A stretch of DNA of 64,000 nucleotides, taken from NCBI GenBank assembly GCA_013398015.1, contig VZRR01003270.1, forward strand, positions 186,001 to 250,000, in the 5' to 3' direction. The position numbers and the translations under genes were made by a program. Shown here one piece after another: positions 36,401-48,081 of the stretch. The notes under the pieces were generated by a model. It did no database searches and had not been told where the DNA came from. It saw only the letters and a list, made by a program, of their open reading frames with translations. Origin of the DNA: Oreocharis arfaki. Taxonomy: Eukaryota > Chordata > Aves > Passeriformes > Paramythiidae. Position 1 is the first letter of the stretch; each line of letters begins with the position of its first letter.

Positions 36401-36955
36401 CCCTGCTGCACGTGTGTTTTCTGGTGGGAGGGGAGAATTCAGCTGGTGATGCCTTCGTGATGTGCGCTGTAGATTTTTGGGCCCAGTTCTGCCGAGTGTG
36501 TAGATGGTGGCAGGCCAAATGCAGCCTTCTACTTTTGTCTACAAAGAGCCTAATTTGCTCCTGGCATTAGTTCTGATTGCTTAAAGCCACAAAGCAACTT
36601 CTTTCCTTTCTTTTAACCCTATACAAAAGGAGTCTGCTGCTGGTGTTGCAAAAATAATTGAGCCAGAGCCTCTTGCAATCAAAGGATGATTAGCTTCTTG
36701 TGCTTGTGTGTGTTCTGATGTGAACCAATCTATTATGGTCTGCTTTGTGTTCCTAGGGATGCACTATTTTTGTGTGGAACTTGCAAAAGCAGACACAGTT
36801 CACTGATGTTTATTAGTGACCTTGTCTCGTCCTCTGAATTATGGACAGTGTGCTTTGAACATGGGGAAATGCTACTAGCAGTCATTAAGTGGATGTTAGG
36901 GTTTTTTGTAGTTGTTTAACCTCTCCAAGGCCCTGCTGCAATTCTAGATGTGAGG

Positions 36956-36976
36956 AAAAAAAAAAAAAAAAAAAAA
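36956..36976. repeat. Poly(A) run, 21 A
   Basis: This is an uninterrupted A run followed by GAAAGAGAAA. No retrocopy is recognisable upstream of it. Confidence 0.95.
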
Positions 36977-39900
36977 GAAAGAGAAACTGAATTATGGGTG
37001 TTTAAAGCTGAAGTATTTATAGAAGCAGTTTTTTATTTAAAAATAGCATTTGTGCCTGAGAAGATCAGATGTACCACTTCAGCAGGAAAAGACAAACCAG
37101 ATTTTAGTTCGTATTGTTAACAGGAATTGCATGAAATTTGATAATGTAATTTAGCTGAAAATATTTTCTCCCAGTCTAGGTTTTGGAGTGGTTTTTGTGT
37201 TACTAAATATTATATAGAAACAATTTTTAAAACTTTTAAAAATTGTGTATTTTTTATAGTTATGGAATACAAAGACTGGTAGTTGAATTACTGTTGATTA
37301 AAGAAGAGAATATACCAAGTATCAGAACACAAGCCATAGAGATGAGATCTTTCAAATTAAAACAAAGGCGAATGATATTAGAAAAATAGTTTTGCTTACC
37401 ATGAGAAGATAGGTGGGGATTCCATCACCAACAAAGTGCAATATATTAAGAGGAAAGTGTGTTCCAAAAATAGATTACAATTTAAAACTGGATTAATTAG
37501 GATCAAAAGTTTTCTTAATTGCCTGTGAGGGAAGCTGATGTGGACTTTGGAAATCCATCCTTACATTAAATGAAATCTATTCTTACAGGCTTAAATGAAA
37601 AGCAACAGTATGTGAAATCATGAGGTCCTTATTGATTTGAAGTCACTGTTTAGGCTGATTAGCATTTTACCTGAAGGAGTGTGAGTCCTGCAGGATGTGG
37701 CCCGAGTGATTTCAAGGTGGTGGCAATTGTTAATGCTCCAGTATCAAAGTTGTATCCAAATTTGGATTGTTTGGAAATGCTTCCTTATTTGAGAAATCCT
37801 ACACTGATGGGATTGAAAGAGCAGTGAAATATCCTGAATTTCTCTGTTGGAGCTCAGGAAAGGGATGTTACACTGAGGTGTTTTCTCAGCTCAGTGAAAG
37901 GAACTCTTGCAAATTCTTTGTAAAGTGCTAAATTGTGGCAGGGGATAAAAGAAGTGACTGGTGTGAGTTACAGCTTTGAGTTATCAAATATTATCTTAGA
38001 GCACGATCTGGGGGGGAAGAGAAGTGCCCCCAGAGCAATGCTCCACAACTCTGAATAAAAAGTGTAAATTTGGATGCGTTTTGAAGAGGGGTATTCCCAA
38101 TACCCCGACAACTCTCTTCAATAACAGTTTGAAGAAAGAAGTCTGCCTGAAGCTTTGGGTACCGACTAGAGAAACCAAATCCAGTCTGAGCAAAGAGAAA
38201 TTCCTGCCTCATGTTTCCATCAGAATGACAGATCTCCTTGGCTTTGCAGCCTTCTCCCCCAAAACCAGCGTGAAGCAGCGCTCTTGATTAGTCCAGAGAA
38301 GGCAGCATTCAGACGTTGATATTAACTCTATCTCATCACACCATCTGGCTCCACCAGCTTGGAAAGGATGGCCTTAGTCATGTAGCTTCCCTTACTCACG
38401 GCTGAGAGGAAGCAGCAAATTAATTGGGGGTACAGTTGTGATCTACCTTTTACCCCTTACTCTTGACCCCCGTGGTCTAGTATTCAATTTGTCTTTGAAA
38501 GGCCTAACACTTCTAAGAGTCTCATTTGATCTCTTAAGAAGAGAATATTTGTTGCATACTGGAGCACTAAGCATATAAAGAAAGACAAAAAGTAGGTGGA
38601 AGCTGGCGTAGAGCTCAAGTTTTCCTTTAAAAAACCACAAAACTCTTCTTAAGCTGCAGAGTTGAAGGAATATACTTTTCTGTGAGGGCACATTAAACAT
38701 TTCTTCTCAGAGGTATTTACGGACAGAGAGGGGAATGCTAACATCCAGGAATACTGCAAGGCAGCCACCTACTCACCTTTTCATTCCCTAGCACAGGACT
38801 GGCCTGACACCCTGCTTTATTTGAAAACACATTGCAACTTGCCTCCACAGGTGTCATTTTACTACAAAGTTTCCAAGCTCCCTGCAGTTTAGTGGGGTTG
38901 AATCCAAGCATAAAGAGCAAGATCTTATTTTCCGTCATCATGGATATGCTAAGAATTAATTAGTCAGTGTTTTGCAATGCTTTAAACAGTTAAAATTCCA
39001 TGAAAACACGACCATTTGGTTCTTCACTCCAGTGCAGCCCAGCTTTTGGCTGTTCTCCTTGCCAAAGTACCAGGAATTGAGCTCTTGCAAAACTAGTTGT
39101 AGTTACTAACCCAATGAGACTTCAAGAAGAAATTAGGGTGGCGGCAGATGTAGGGAAGCTGCTCAGCAGATTCCATTCTTCTCCTGGAATAAGCACTGAG
39201 CTGAGGAAACTATGGCTTGGGTTCCACTGTGCTGCCTAGCCAGCAGCTCCTCTGTCATTGTAACTTAAAACTGATAGCTCAACAATTTATGGTCCTTCTC
39301 CATCCCACTGAACCTCTTCATGTTCATGTTCTGACCAAGTTCTTACAGCAGTAAATCACTTCACGTGGCATTTTTCAATTCCAATTTCAAAGCATGGTGC
39401 GGCGTTAATTCAAAGTGGAAGCTTTAACTCAAATGTCAAATGTGACTGGTAAAATTATTTTTGAACACTTTTTGTGCGCTCTGAAGTTTTTTCTGGATGC
39501 ACTCTGAATGCCATCAGTGACTGCATTTTATGCTGCTGCAAACTGGGGGAGCTTCATCTCGAGGACTGAGGAACTTAGAACACGGGGAGTCACGAGTGCC
39601 TTCTTAGCGAGTGCCAGAGCATCAGCTCCAGCTGATTGCTCCTTTGTGCCACTCTTAGGGCAAGAGTGTGATTCATCACTTCCATTTTGCTGAGCACTGA
39701 AGTGCAGATGCATCTTTATGGGCTGGATTTTGCTCCCATTGATGATTAATGGCATCGTGATCTCGTTTGTAATAATGTAAGTTGGGAGTAATTTGGTAAA
39801 AGTGATTGACCTACATCTGTATAATTCTTGTGTGAGATCCTGGCAGATTCAACAGCTTCTCTGGGAACGGTTTGGGTCTCAGAAAATGCATGTGTTTAGT

Positions 39901-41106
39901 TCTCCAGGAAAGCATGTGGATTTCCCCTGCACTGGGGGGTGTCTGTGGATTCTGCTGGTTATTCCTCAGTAGAATATTTGTAAAATAAATTAAGACATTT
40001 AAACCTTGTGTTCTTCACGTGTGAAAGTTGAGGCATGATGTAGCTTTCAATGAATTATCGGACTTGACCACCAGCTCACTTCCATTTTCACAATAATACC
40101 ATCTGCCATTCTTTCATAGCGTGCTTGTTCCTCTATCTTTGTAACTCTCTTGATGACTACATTGTTTTGATATGCTAGGCCAGTTAAGCTGCAAAAATCT
40201 AGTTTAAAAATAGCTGCATGATTTTAAAATGATTTTTAAAAACTGGAGGAGCACAGAAGAAAAAATTGTTTATATATGGTTATAGATCTATTTTTGTAGT
40301 TCTATTTCTGGTAAACTGAAGCTGATGCACCAGCACAAGAAGGAAGATTTATGTAAGTATAGATACAGAGTCATTTCAGGCTGTGGGCAGGATCACCTTA
40401 CTGGCATGTCTTTGGGTCACTGGGCCAAGCAGGATTTGTTTAGGTTTTGTTGTGCATTTTCTTTTTTTTTTCCCCCCCGAGCCCTTCCCCCTTCGTAGCA
40501 TTCTTCTTCTGTCAACCTATTTCATTTTGAGAGCAGAATTCCCTCCCTGCTTTCTTCCTTCTTCAGCCAATTGGTGTCTTTTGCTTCTAGACATCTGCTG
40601 GGCTGCAAGAACAGCAGTGCGGTAGCGTACAGCTAAATACAGATATTCAAAACGTGAAATCTGTCAGTCCATCCCTTGGGCACAAGCCTGTGCCTGTTCG
40701 TGTTAGAACAGCAGCCACACGCCTTATTCAGCCAGGTGCTCTTTGTGCAGCCCGTGTCCTGTGGATTTCCTCTGCTCTGTAGAGCACGGGCTCCGCTGCC
40801 GTGCTTGTGCTGATAAGAGCTCCTTCCCCGGGCTGCACTGGGAGCCAGCAGCCCCTGTTGTGCACGGCAGCAATTGCCACAGTCACCACAGACGTGAATG
40901 GGAGAGAAACGGAATCAGAGGGACGTGAAGGTGCCATATCATTCACGTATTCGTTTCCTGCGTTCTCAGAACCTGCCAGCCCGGCACTTTCAGGCTGCAC
41001 TTCTCCCTTGGGACTGACAGGCAGCGCTGACCGGTGGGAAGCTCAGAGTGTCGACACCTCCATTTCCCCGCCTTTCTCCAAAGTTCAAGCTGTGTTTCTT
41101 CAGGAG

Positions 41107-41703
41107 ATGGCAGCAGATGATACAATAATCGTAAAAGTCAGGCTCCCCTGTGAGACTGAAGAGGGAAAGCTGTCCGAGAGTTACTCGGTTAAACAACAGA
41201 ATTACCAAGCCTCTTGCATTGCAATGATACAGATGGGACTGAGTAGGATTTTGAGCCTTTTGTGTTCCTTTGATGCAAGAGAAGAACCCTTCAGGCTAAA
41301 GAAAGGTGGTCCAGTGCCTGAGAGCTCACAGCGTGAGGAGGAGTTTTCATGTCAAGCTGGATCATCCTGTGGTTTAGTTCATGAGCACTGTCACTCGTGC
41401 CTGTTTGCAGGGAGCCTGGCTTTGTTCTGCTCTGGAAGCCTAGAAGAAGGAAAAAAAGACCTGGATAGAGACTCCCTCAGGGATTTAGTTGTTAAGGAGC
41501 CAGGTCTGAAATGTTCATGTGGCTTTCACCCACCCAATCTCCTTCTGAAGTCACGAGACTCCCTCTGTCTTACAGGAGCGCAGGTAAATGAGGCACAGAG
41601 GACAGCTGGAAAGGCGGTCGGGGAGCAAAGTGGGAAGTGGGGCTTCTTCTGTTCCCTTTGCAGTTTGGTTCTTGTGCAGCACTGGGCCAGGCATTTATTC
41701 TGA
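41107..41703 (+). other. Long open frame of unknown status (198 codons from ATG)
   Basis: The frame is open from at least 40801 (about 300 codons) to a TGA at 41701-41703. The first in-frame ATG found is at 41107, starting MAADDTIIVKVRLPCETEEG. There is no recognisable domain, signal peptide or membrane segment. It is rich in Ser, Glu and Cys. Neither a promoter nor a nearby poly(A) signal is evident. It is most likely a chance frame, but it is the longest in the window not explained by a repeat, a gap or a known gene. Confidence 0.2.
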
Positions 41704-42245
41704 TTTTACCAATTTGAAAGATTACCTATGAAAAGTATCATTATATTTTATCAGTTCTTTACAACTCCTGGAGGTTTTTTTCTGATTTAGGAAAACAGTG
41801 CGAAAAGCTGAGGAGGAGGGGACAGGAAGGGAGGATAATGTCAAGGAATGAAATGATGCGATTACAGGAGCTTGCTATACGTGTAATTGGCATGAGCTTT
41901 CCATTCTCCTTTTTATTTTGTTCATTTGATTTTGTTTATTCTTATTAAAAATTATTAGTTTCTCTTCCCATAGTGTAAAAGCAAAAATCATAAAAAACCT
42001 TAACAATTCCAAGGTGCTTTAGAAAAGAGCGAGTTATGGATAACAGGTGAAGCAGTCTTAGCCAGTGATGTGACTATTCTGAAACCTACCTGTTTTCCTG
42101 CAGTCAGTGCAAAACTATTGCTATTTGAAGTTCAAGCAGAAGGTGGTCTTTCTCTATTTCTCTCTTACTCTCCCCTTAATTAAAGAGGATATTAAACGTG
42201 ATCTGGAAAACTTACTTCTTGTGATACATTTCTTTCAGATAAAAC

Positions 42246-42250
42246 TCTTT

Positions 42251-42281
<31 letters not shown>

Positions 42282-42488
42282 CCCTTTCTTTCTTTCTTTC
42301 TCTTTCTTTTCTCTTCCTTCCTTCCTCTTTCTTTCTTTTTCTCTTTCTTGCTTTCTCTTTCTTTTTCTCTTTCTTTCTTTCTCTCTTTCTTTCTCTCTCT
42401 CTCTTTCTCTCTCATTTTCTTTCTTTCTCTCTCTTTTCTGTTTTTTCTTTCTTTTTCTTTCTTTTTCTTTATATCTTTTTCTCTTTCT

Positions 42489-42521
<33 letters not shown>

Positions 42522-42608
42522 CACTCTCTCTCTCTCATTTTCTCTCTCTCTCTTTCTCTCTCTCCCTCTCTTTCTCTCTCTCCCTCTCTTTCTCTCTCTT
42601 TCTCTTCT
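42246..42608. repeat. (CTTT)n/(CT)n polypyrimidine tract, about 360 bp
   Basis: This is an imperfect array of CTTT, CTTTT and CT units without long interruption. It resembles the 22.4-kb tract in strand bias (pyrimidines on +) but has a tetramer base unit. Open Ser/Phe/Leu frames on + and Arg/Lys/Glu frames on - are artefacts. Confidence 0.97.
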
Positions 42609-45600
42609 TGTGTATGTTGGGAGCTTAGCTTGGTCATTCATGGTCTCATGGAGTTCTGGAGAGGCAACTCTTATAAACTAATGTACCCATTGGTGGCATT
42701 ACAAAATAACTGAACTCTCAGCCATTTCTGTTAAGCAAATAGAAATAATTCCTTCAGAACCTGTGGAACCAGTGAGTAAAGGTTTTAAAGTTCATTGTTT
42801 TATTTTGCTTGTCTGCATGTTTAAGCAAAGATGGGAGAACTAAAAGTCGAGATGTAAATAAACTGTTCTGATTGCATGTTGGAGGGGTCGTTTAAATGGC
42901 AGTAAAACGTTTTTCTCGGCTTCTAAAGCTTCAGATTTTTTTTTGAGGACCTGCGAACATAATGAACATTTCTTACACTGCGTCCATTCAAAACCTACTA
43001 CCTCACTGTGTTACCCTCCACATCAAGCCATGCTCTCAACTTTGCTGCCTGCCACTTCACCTGTTCTTCTGCTTCTGCTCCGTCAAGGTTCCGCTGCAGC
43101 TGAGGAAGCTTTGGAGAGCACAGATTCGGGCAACCACCCATTACATATTGCTACAAGTGTTTGGAATTATTTTCAGCAGCCTTGGAACTCGCAGTGACAG
43201 CCACACAACCATTTTTTAATTAAAGCTGTTTGAATAACTGCTGTGTGCAAGCCCAGATCTGTGCAACTGAAGCAGATTTGATTTATACAGTGTTCAGGAA
43301 CCCTTAATATCTCTCTGGTAAAACACACTTCCAAACACTTTGTTTCACACTTCCAGAACTCCTGTAAACACTTTAATAAAGTCCCACTGAATGAGATTTT
43401 GGATGTCTTAGGAGAGGGATTAGTCAAGATGGCACCTTAATGAAACACACAGTTTTAACATTGATGATGTCACCAACTCAATTAGGGTTTGTGTAGCACT
43501 TGCTTGTGGTGTTTTGACAATTATTTTTTTGGAAACGAAGAGAGCTCTTCTGAGCAATCTATTGGAACTAATTTTTGTTTTAAAGGGCAGTTTGCAAAAA
43601 TGCTTAGGTGGTGCTGAGATAACCCTGGTTTGTCTATAGCCTGTAACCACACAATTCTGGAAAGTGGGGTTGAAATCAAACATTGCTCCATGTGGAAGTT
43701 GTTTCTAACTTAGTGCCCTTTTTAAATTGACCACAAAATCTTTATTCCACTGAACACAATTACCAGTCATTTTAACAGGAGGCAATGGGAGAACTGCAAG
43801 TTGTAGGATGGATTTTAAGATGACACAGAATAAAGTTGCTGCAGCTGAAACAGACGCTGATTGCTGGACGAGTTGTGTTTTTCTTCCTTTTGGAGAGAAA
43901 TAATTGGGGGGAAAAAAGCCAGAGGAACACCACAAAGATGGCATTATAATCAGATACACTTACTAAGCAGTTTAGCCCTTCGGTATAGAAGGAGCTATTG
44001 TTGAAGATGAAATGTTGATGTTGTACATCAGGCCAACATCACAGTAACTGACTATTCTAACAAATTAATCTAATCATCTTCCTTGCAGCTGATACGTAAG
44101 ATGATGTATTTTTAGACCGTTTCACCTCATTAGTGATTATTGCAAATCCTCTGAAATCTGTCAGAACTCCAAATTGCTGGCTTCCTTGAGTTTGTCAATA
44201 ATTTTCTGTGTTGACAAAGCATGTTTAAAAGTTCTGAATCTTTAAATTCCGAAAGACAAGGAAGGAAGTTGGTCTTACAGCCCAGCCTGACATTAATTTG
44301 TTTCTCTTTTTCGAGCTCAGTTTATGAATTTTATACTTGGAGCTGGTTGTCCTGGCTAAATATGTTTTTCTGCATTGCCTTCTGATTTTGACTTTGTGTA
44401 GTTTTCGTTGTTTGCTAATTAGGTCCACTGAGGTTTCCAAATGTCAGCATCATGTAATTCTTCCAGTCACTGTCAGGTCTTCCTCTACAACTTGCAAAAA
44501 TTTATTCTTTGAAGAATCCCTCCCTTCCAAAACAGTCTCTTTGTGCTTGCCCTAAATCTCAGATTCTGTGGGGTTCTTAGTTAAGGACAAGCTACAAACT
44601 GCATATTCTTGAGTATTTTCTAGAACTATGATAGAAGATTAGAGTGCTCTTAATTTTTGTTGTGTAAGCAGTGGCAAGTGTCTAAGACGCTCTCAAGAGT
44701 GTGCATGATTATTTTCACCAATGTAGGCTGATTGGGTTAAAATTTCATTTTTCTTTGTACATCTCCTTGTAGACACTGTAAGTTCACATCTTTTGTTTAA
44801 CTGATGATTTTAGACCATTATAAACAGCAACAATTTTGCTTTTTTCTCTCTCTTTTTTTTTTTTTTAATTGGCAGAATCTAATGAAACAATGCTGAATTT
44901 AAATCTCTTTGCATCGGTACATAACCAATCTAGGTAAACTCAATTATTTCTTATTTAAACTAGAAACAATGCAACTAAGTTTGGGTCTTTCCCTTAAGCT
45001 GTCATGGCAGAGCCACCAAATGACATTTTTCCTCCTTGAGGAACAGAGAACACTTCTGTATTTAAATTCTGCAAAGGTGTTAAGCCTTCCTCCCTGGCCA
45101 GGTATCCGTGATGGTGATGGCATAATGAAAAGTGCCAAAAGTTCTTTTTGAGTCTGATGAGCACAGCTGCATTTCTATTTTAACCTGGGACAAATGTCCT
45201 GGTTTTTTTAGAGTGTTCAAGCAGTTGTTTGCTGTTGCATCTTGGAACTGTTCATGGACTCATGTGATGCTGCACAGCAATAAACAGCAATCACGTGTTC
45301 ACAGGCACAAATGGTGACTTCTTCCTTTCCTGCAGCTGGAATTTAAAAAAGCCCCTCTGCCGCCCCCCACTGAATCACAGATCACAGCTGACAGCCAGGA
45401 TAGCCGGTGAGATTTGAATAAAATCACACTTTCAGGCATCCAGGTTGCTTTCTAGAGGCTTCTGGAAAACCAAAACCTTCTTGAAGGCTAGCAATTTCAT
45501 CTACTTCCTTCTCTTCTGTGTCTAAAGACCATTTATTCTCCCTACAAGCTGCTTTCCTACCTGGCTGTCGATGATTTCATTCTTCCCTTTTCCCCCCTTA

Positions 45601-47035
45601 GATCTAATATTTTCTGTCATTTACCAGTACTAGGCCTTGATATGCTTTAGTGGACCATGCAAATACCTTGATAATCTTATAATTTCCCTTCTAACTTTTT
45701 TTTAGTTGCTTGACAACCTTTAAATGTAAATATAAAAGCTAATGACTGAAATTTCAAAGTCAAGTAACAACTCCTTTTAATTTGAATGTGAAAAATACAG
45801 CTGAGTTTCCCAAGCTGGCTTTGAAAATCAATCTTTTTCGCTGGATAAAGTTTCAAAAGTTCCTGTGTGTATGCCACTGATCCAGATTTTAAGAAATAGA
45901 ATCACCTAGGAATCCTGATCATCAATCTTCTGTTTCCCATCCATCCCACATTTTTTTTCATCTTGAGAAAGTCTCCTGTGTTCCAGCTAGCTGATCATTT
46001 TGAAATGTCTGCAGTTTCCTGACCACACTTTGAATAGCTTTAGATAGGACTATCAATTGCTTTCATTTCAATTAAAATTAAGCAACAAATTTTGCTTATA
46101 TTTTTGCTTATTTTTTTGCTTATATTTGAAAATAAAGAGCATTTTTAAAAATCCATACTCATAGGTTCGAACAGGTATTTTTTTCCATTAACAAATAAGA
46201 AGTTCAAGTGTAGAGGATGATACAGTTTTAGATGATATGTAGTTCAAAAGAATCAAAAATAACTTGGAGCACGATTCTTACCACAGCAGTCCTGAAATAG
46301 GAGAAAAAATTCATTATCATCAATATTTCATTTTAAAAAAATTTACATTGTAGTCATGCAACGCCAGCAAATACCCAGTATTGGTGTTATACTGTGTGTG
46401 GACCAACCATGCAGCCTTGTCAGAAATGACAGAGGTTGTAGGAGTACCATGCTGCTCATGAAGTGTTTTTTTAGTGTCACCAGGACTGCTCAGGCTGTTG
46501 CTTTAGGCTTGAATGGTCTGAAGGAAACAGCCACTAGACAGAGACCAGAATTACTGATGTGTTAGCCTTTGAAAGAAAGGAGGGTCAGGGCTCATGCAAA
46601 GATTGCATTGTGTTTAGATCCCACTTATTTAAATCCATGGAAAAATAATATCCCATCCTCTTCAGTGCAAAAAAGTGCAGATCCTTATGAGGAGCCTTCC
46701 CTGTTTGTTGGCAGAGGTGCAAAACTTAAAATCTGCAGGGGAAAAATACCTTCAGCAAAGTAACATAGAGCTCTGGCACTGCTCCTCTGAGCTGGCCCTG
46801 GAAGGAATTGCATTTGTATTGTGAGCATTAGTACTATTTCTGGGAAAAAAATACATGTCTTTTCCACTTTTGAATAATTTACCCTTTTCTTTTGGAGTAG
46901 AAGGCATTGCTGCCAAAATAGTGTGAGCATAATCTACTGCAATCAGCCAGCCTGTGCAGCACGCCCAATGAACACCCTACATCATTTTAGAAGCACTGGG
47001 ACTGCTTAAAAGAGCCTTGCAAATAATGCTGGAAG
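42609..47035. other. CACNA1C exon 1a intron, non-coding stretch
   Basis: This is unique AT-rich sequence. A short tandem repeat lies at about 46089-46127. No exon or mobile element is recognised. Confidence 0.6.
46089..46127. repeat. Short tandem repeat, TTTTGCTTAT-like, about 3 copies
   Basis: Three consecutive copies of TTTTTGCTTAT differ only in T number and a trailing A. Confidence 0.8.
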
Positions 47036-47455
47036 TCATAAAAACAGTTCAGCGCAGAGTTTTTGCACACACTCTGGTCTGTTTCCATCCCGTTGCTTTC
47101 CAGCCCCATCGTTCCATCCCTTTGGAGTCAGGGAGATGTCCTCCTGCACAGCCCATTCGGGCGATTTCCGCTCTGAAAGTGGAGGCAGGTCCTGGTACTG
47201 GGTTTTGAGGAAGTTGTTGTGCCCAGCATACTCTTCATAAGGCTGGGTAAGAGGGAAGGGCTGCTCCATCGTGCACAGAACACAGCATTCCTGACGGGCA
47301 GAGTGGGCTTGCACGTCCACAGTAGGGACCCTGCGAGCCATTTTTTGATGCTTGGTAACTTTAAATAGCAGTTTTCCAGGGATCTCTGGCTTGGTGCTTT
47401 GTGTGGCCCCCACCACAATTGTTCTCAGAGCAGCTGGAGAGCAATTTTTCTTCTT
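47036..47455 (-). CDS. Candidate terminal coding exon of an unidentified antisense gene
   Basis: The - strand frame is open for 139 codons to a TGA at 47036-47038. It contains KPEIPGKLLFKVTKHQKMAR, then VPTVDVQAHSAR and QPYEEYAGHNNFLKTQYQD. The proposed acceptor is CAATGGCAG|AAG, phase 0, preceded by a short pyrimidine run (TTTTCTACCCC); a second possible acceptor, CTCTCCAG, lies 21 bases further in. An ATG at 47467 also opens the frame, so an intronless 143-codon reading is possible. I recognise no family; the composition (basic, Tyr/Pro-rich short motifs, no hydrophobic segment) suggests a soluble protein. No AATAAA is found close downstream. Together with the next two entries it forms a chain of phase-0 exons. 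Confidence 0.35.
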   Translation of the reverse strand, partial: KKKNCSPAALRTIVVGATQSTKPEIPGKLLFKVTKHQKMARRVPTVDVQAHSARQECCVLCTMEQPFPLTQPYEEYAGHNNFLKTQYQDLPPLSERKSPEWAVQEDISLTPKGWNDGAGKQRDGNRPECVQKLCAELFL

Positions 47456-47632
47456 CTGCCATTGCATGGGGTAGAAAATTTGTGTCTGCGCCTTAGGGAG
47501 GCCTAAGGCTGAACGTGCATTGGGTCATTTGTCCGATCTATTGTCGTGTGCTTAAGTCCACAAGCACAGACAGCACAGGTGCAGGCCAGTGTGAGATACC
47601 CTGGTGTCTGATCCTTGCACTGTCCATCTTAC

Positions 47633-47779
47633 CTCCAGATCTGCTGGCTGCCACGTCAGGCAGGGACTGAGAGCTTTTGAACTGGTTTCGTATTGAAATA
47701 ATAATTCTTTCATCATTTTCTTTAAAGATGATCTCTCGCTAGTATGCTCCTCTTTAGGTGTGTCTGGGGGGGTTGGGCT
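47633..47779 (-). CDS. Candidate internal coding exon of an unidentified antisense gene
   Basis: The proposed exon has 49 codons and enters and leaves in phase 0. It starts SPTPPDTPKEEHTSERSSLK and goes on to KKMMKELLFQYETSSKALS. The donor GAG|GTAAGA is near consensus; the acceptor CCTTCTTCAG is adequate. The frame stays open upstream of that acceptor for about 25 more codons, so the true exon may be longer. A short basic/amphipathic stretch (LKKMMKELLFQYE) could be helical. The intron to the next candidate exon would be 177 bp. Function unknown. Confidence 0.35.
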
Positions 47780-47928
47780 CTGAAGAAGGCTCATTTTCCT
47801 AGTTTCTGTGAAGGTCAACACCTCAGGTTCTTTCCTGGTGGAATCAATATTAAATGTGCATTTCAGTAATCACATTAAGAAGAAATCTTACAATCAGTGT
47901 AAGGTTACTTCAAATGCCGCCTCTTTAC

Positions 47929-48081
47929 CAAGCCTGTTTTCATGGACTGCATCTTCTTTGTGTGCTTGGACAACAGAAAAGCTTTAGGGGAAGGTTTGAT
48001 GTCCACTCTCATGCTGCCTGATTCTCTCTCATTAGCAGGATCTTTCCATCTTAATCCTACAATCAGCTTCTTTCCACTTCT
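47929..48081 (-). CDS. Candidate coding exon of an unidentified antisense gene
   Basis: The proposed exon has 51 codons, phase 0 to phase 0. It starts RSGKKLIVGLRWKDPANERE and ends KKMQSMKTGL. The acceptor ACTTCCTATGCAG is good and the donor TTG|GTAAAG is fair. The intron to the next candidate exon would be 149 bp. The peptide is strongly basic. No upstream coding exon could be linked with confidence; the nearest CpG-island promoter on this strand is the one at 49.8-50.5 kb. Function unknown. Confidence 0.35.

Larger units (their letters stand above)
31776..42245. other. CACNA1C exon 1a intron, mainly unique non-coding stretch
   Basis: This is 10.5 kb with no recognised gene. Features inside are a candidate spliced exon at 33175-33456, a 21-base A run at 36956-36976, and an unusually long open frame ending at 41703. 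No CR1 was recognised. Confidence 0.55.

Noticed and set aside
42107..42641. Open frames of 120-170 codons rich in Ser/Phe/Leu or Arg/Lys/Glu
   Set aside because: They are produced by the (CTTT)n tract, with no independent coding signal.
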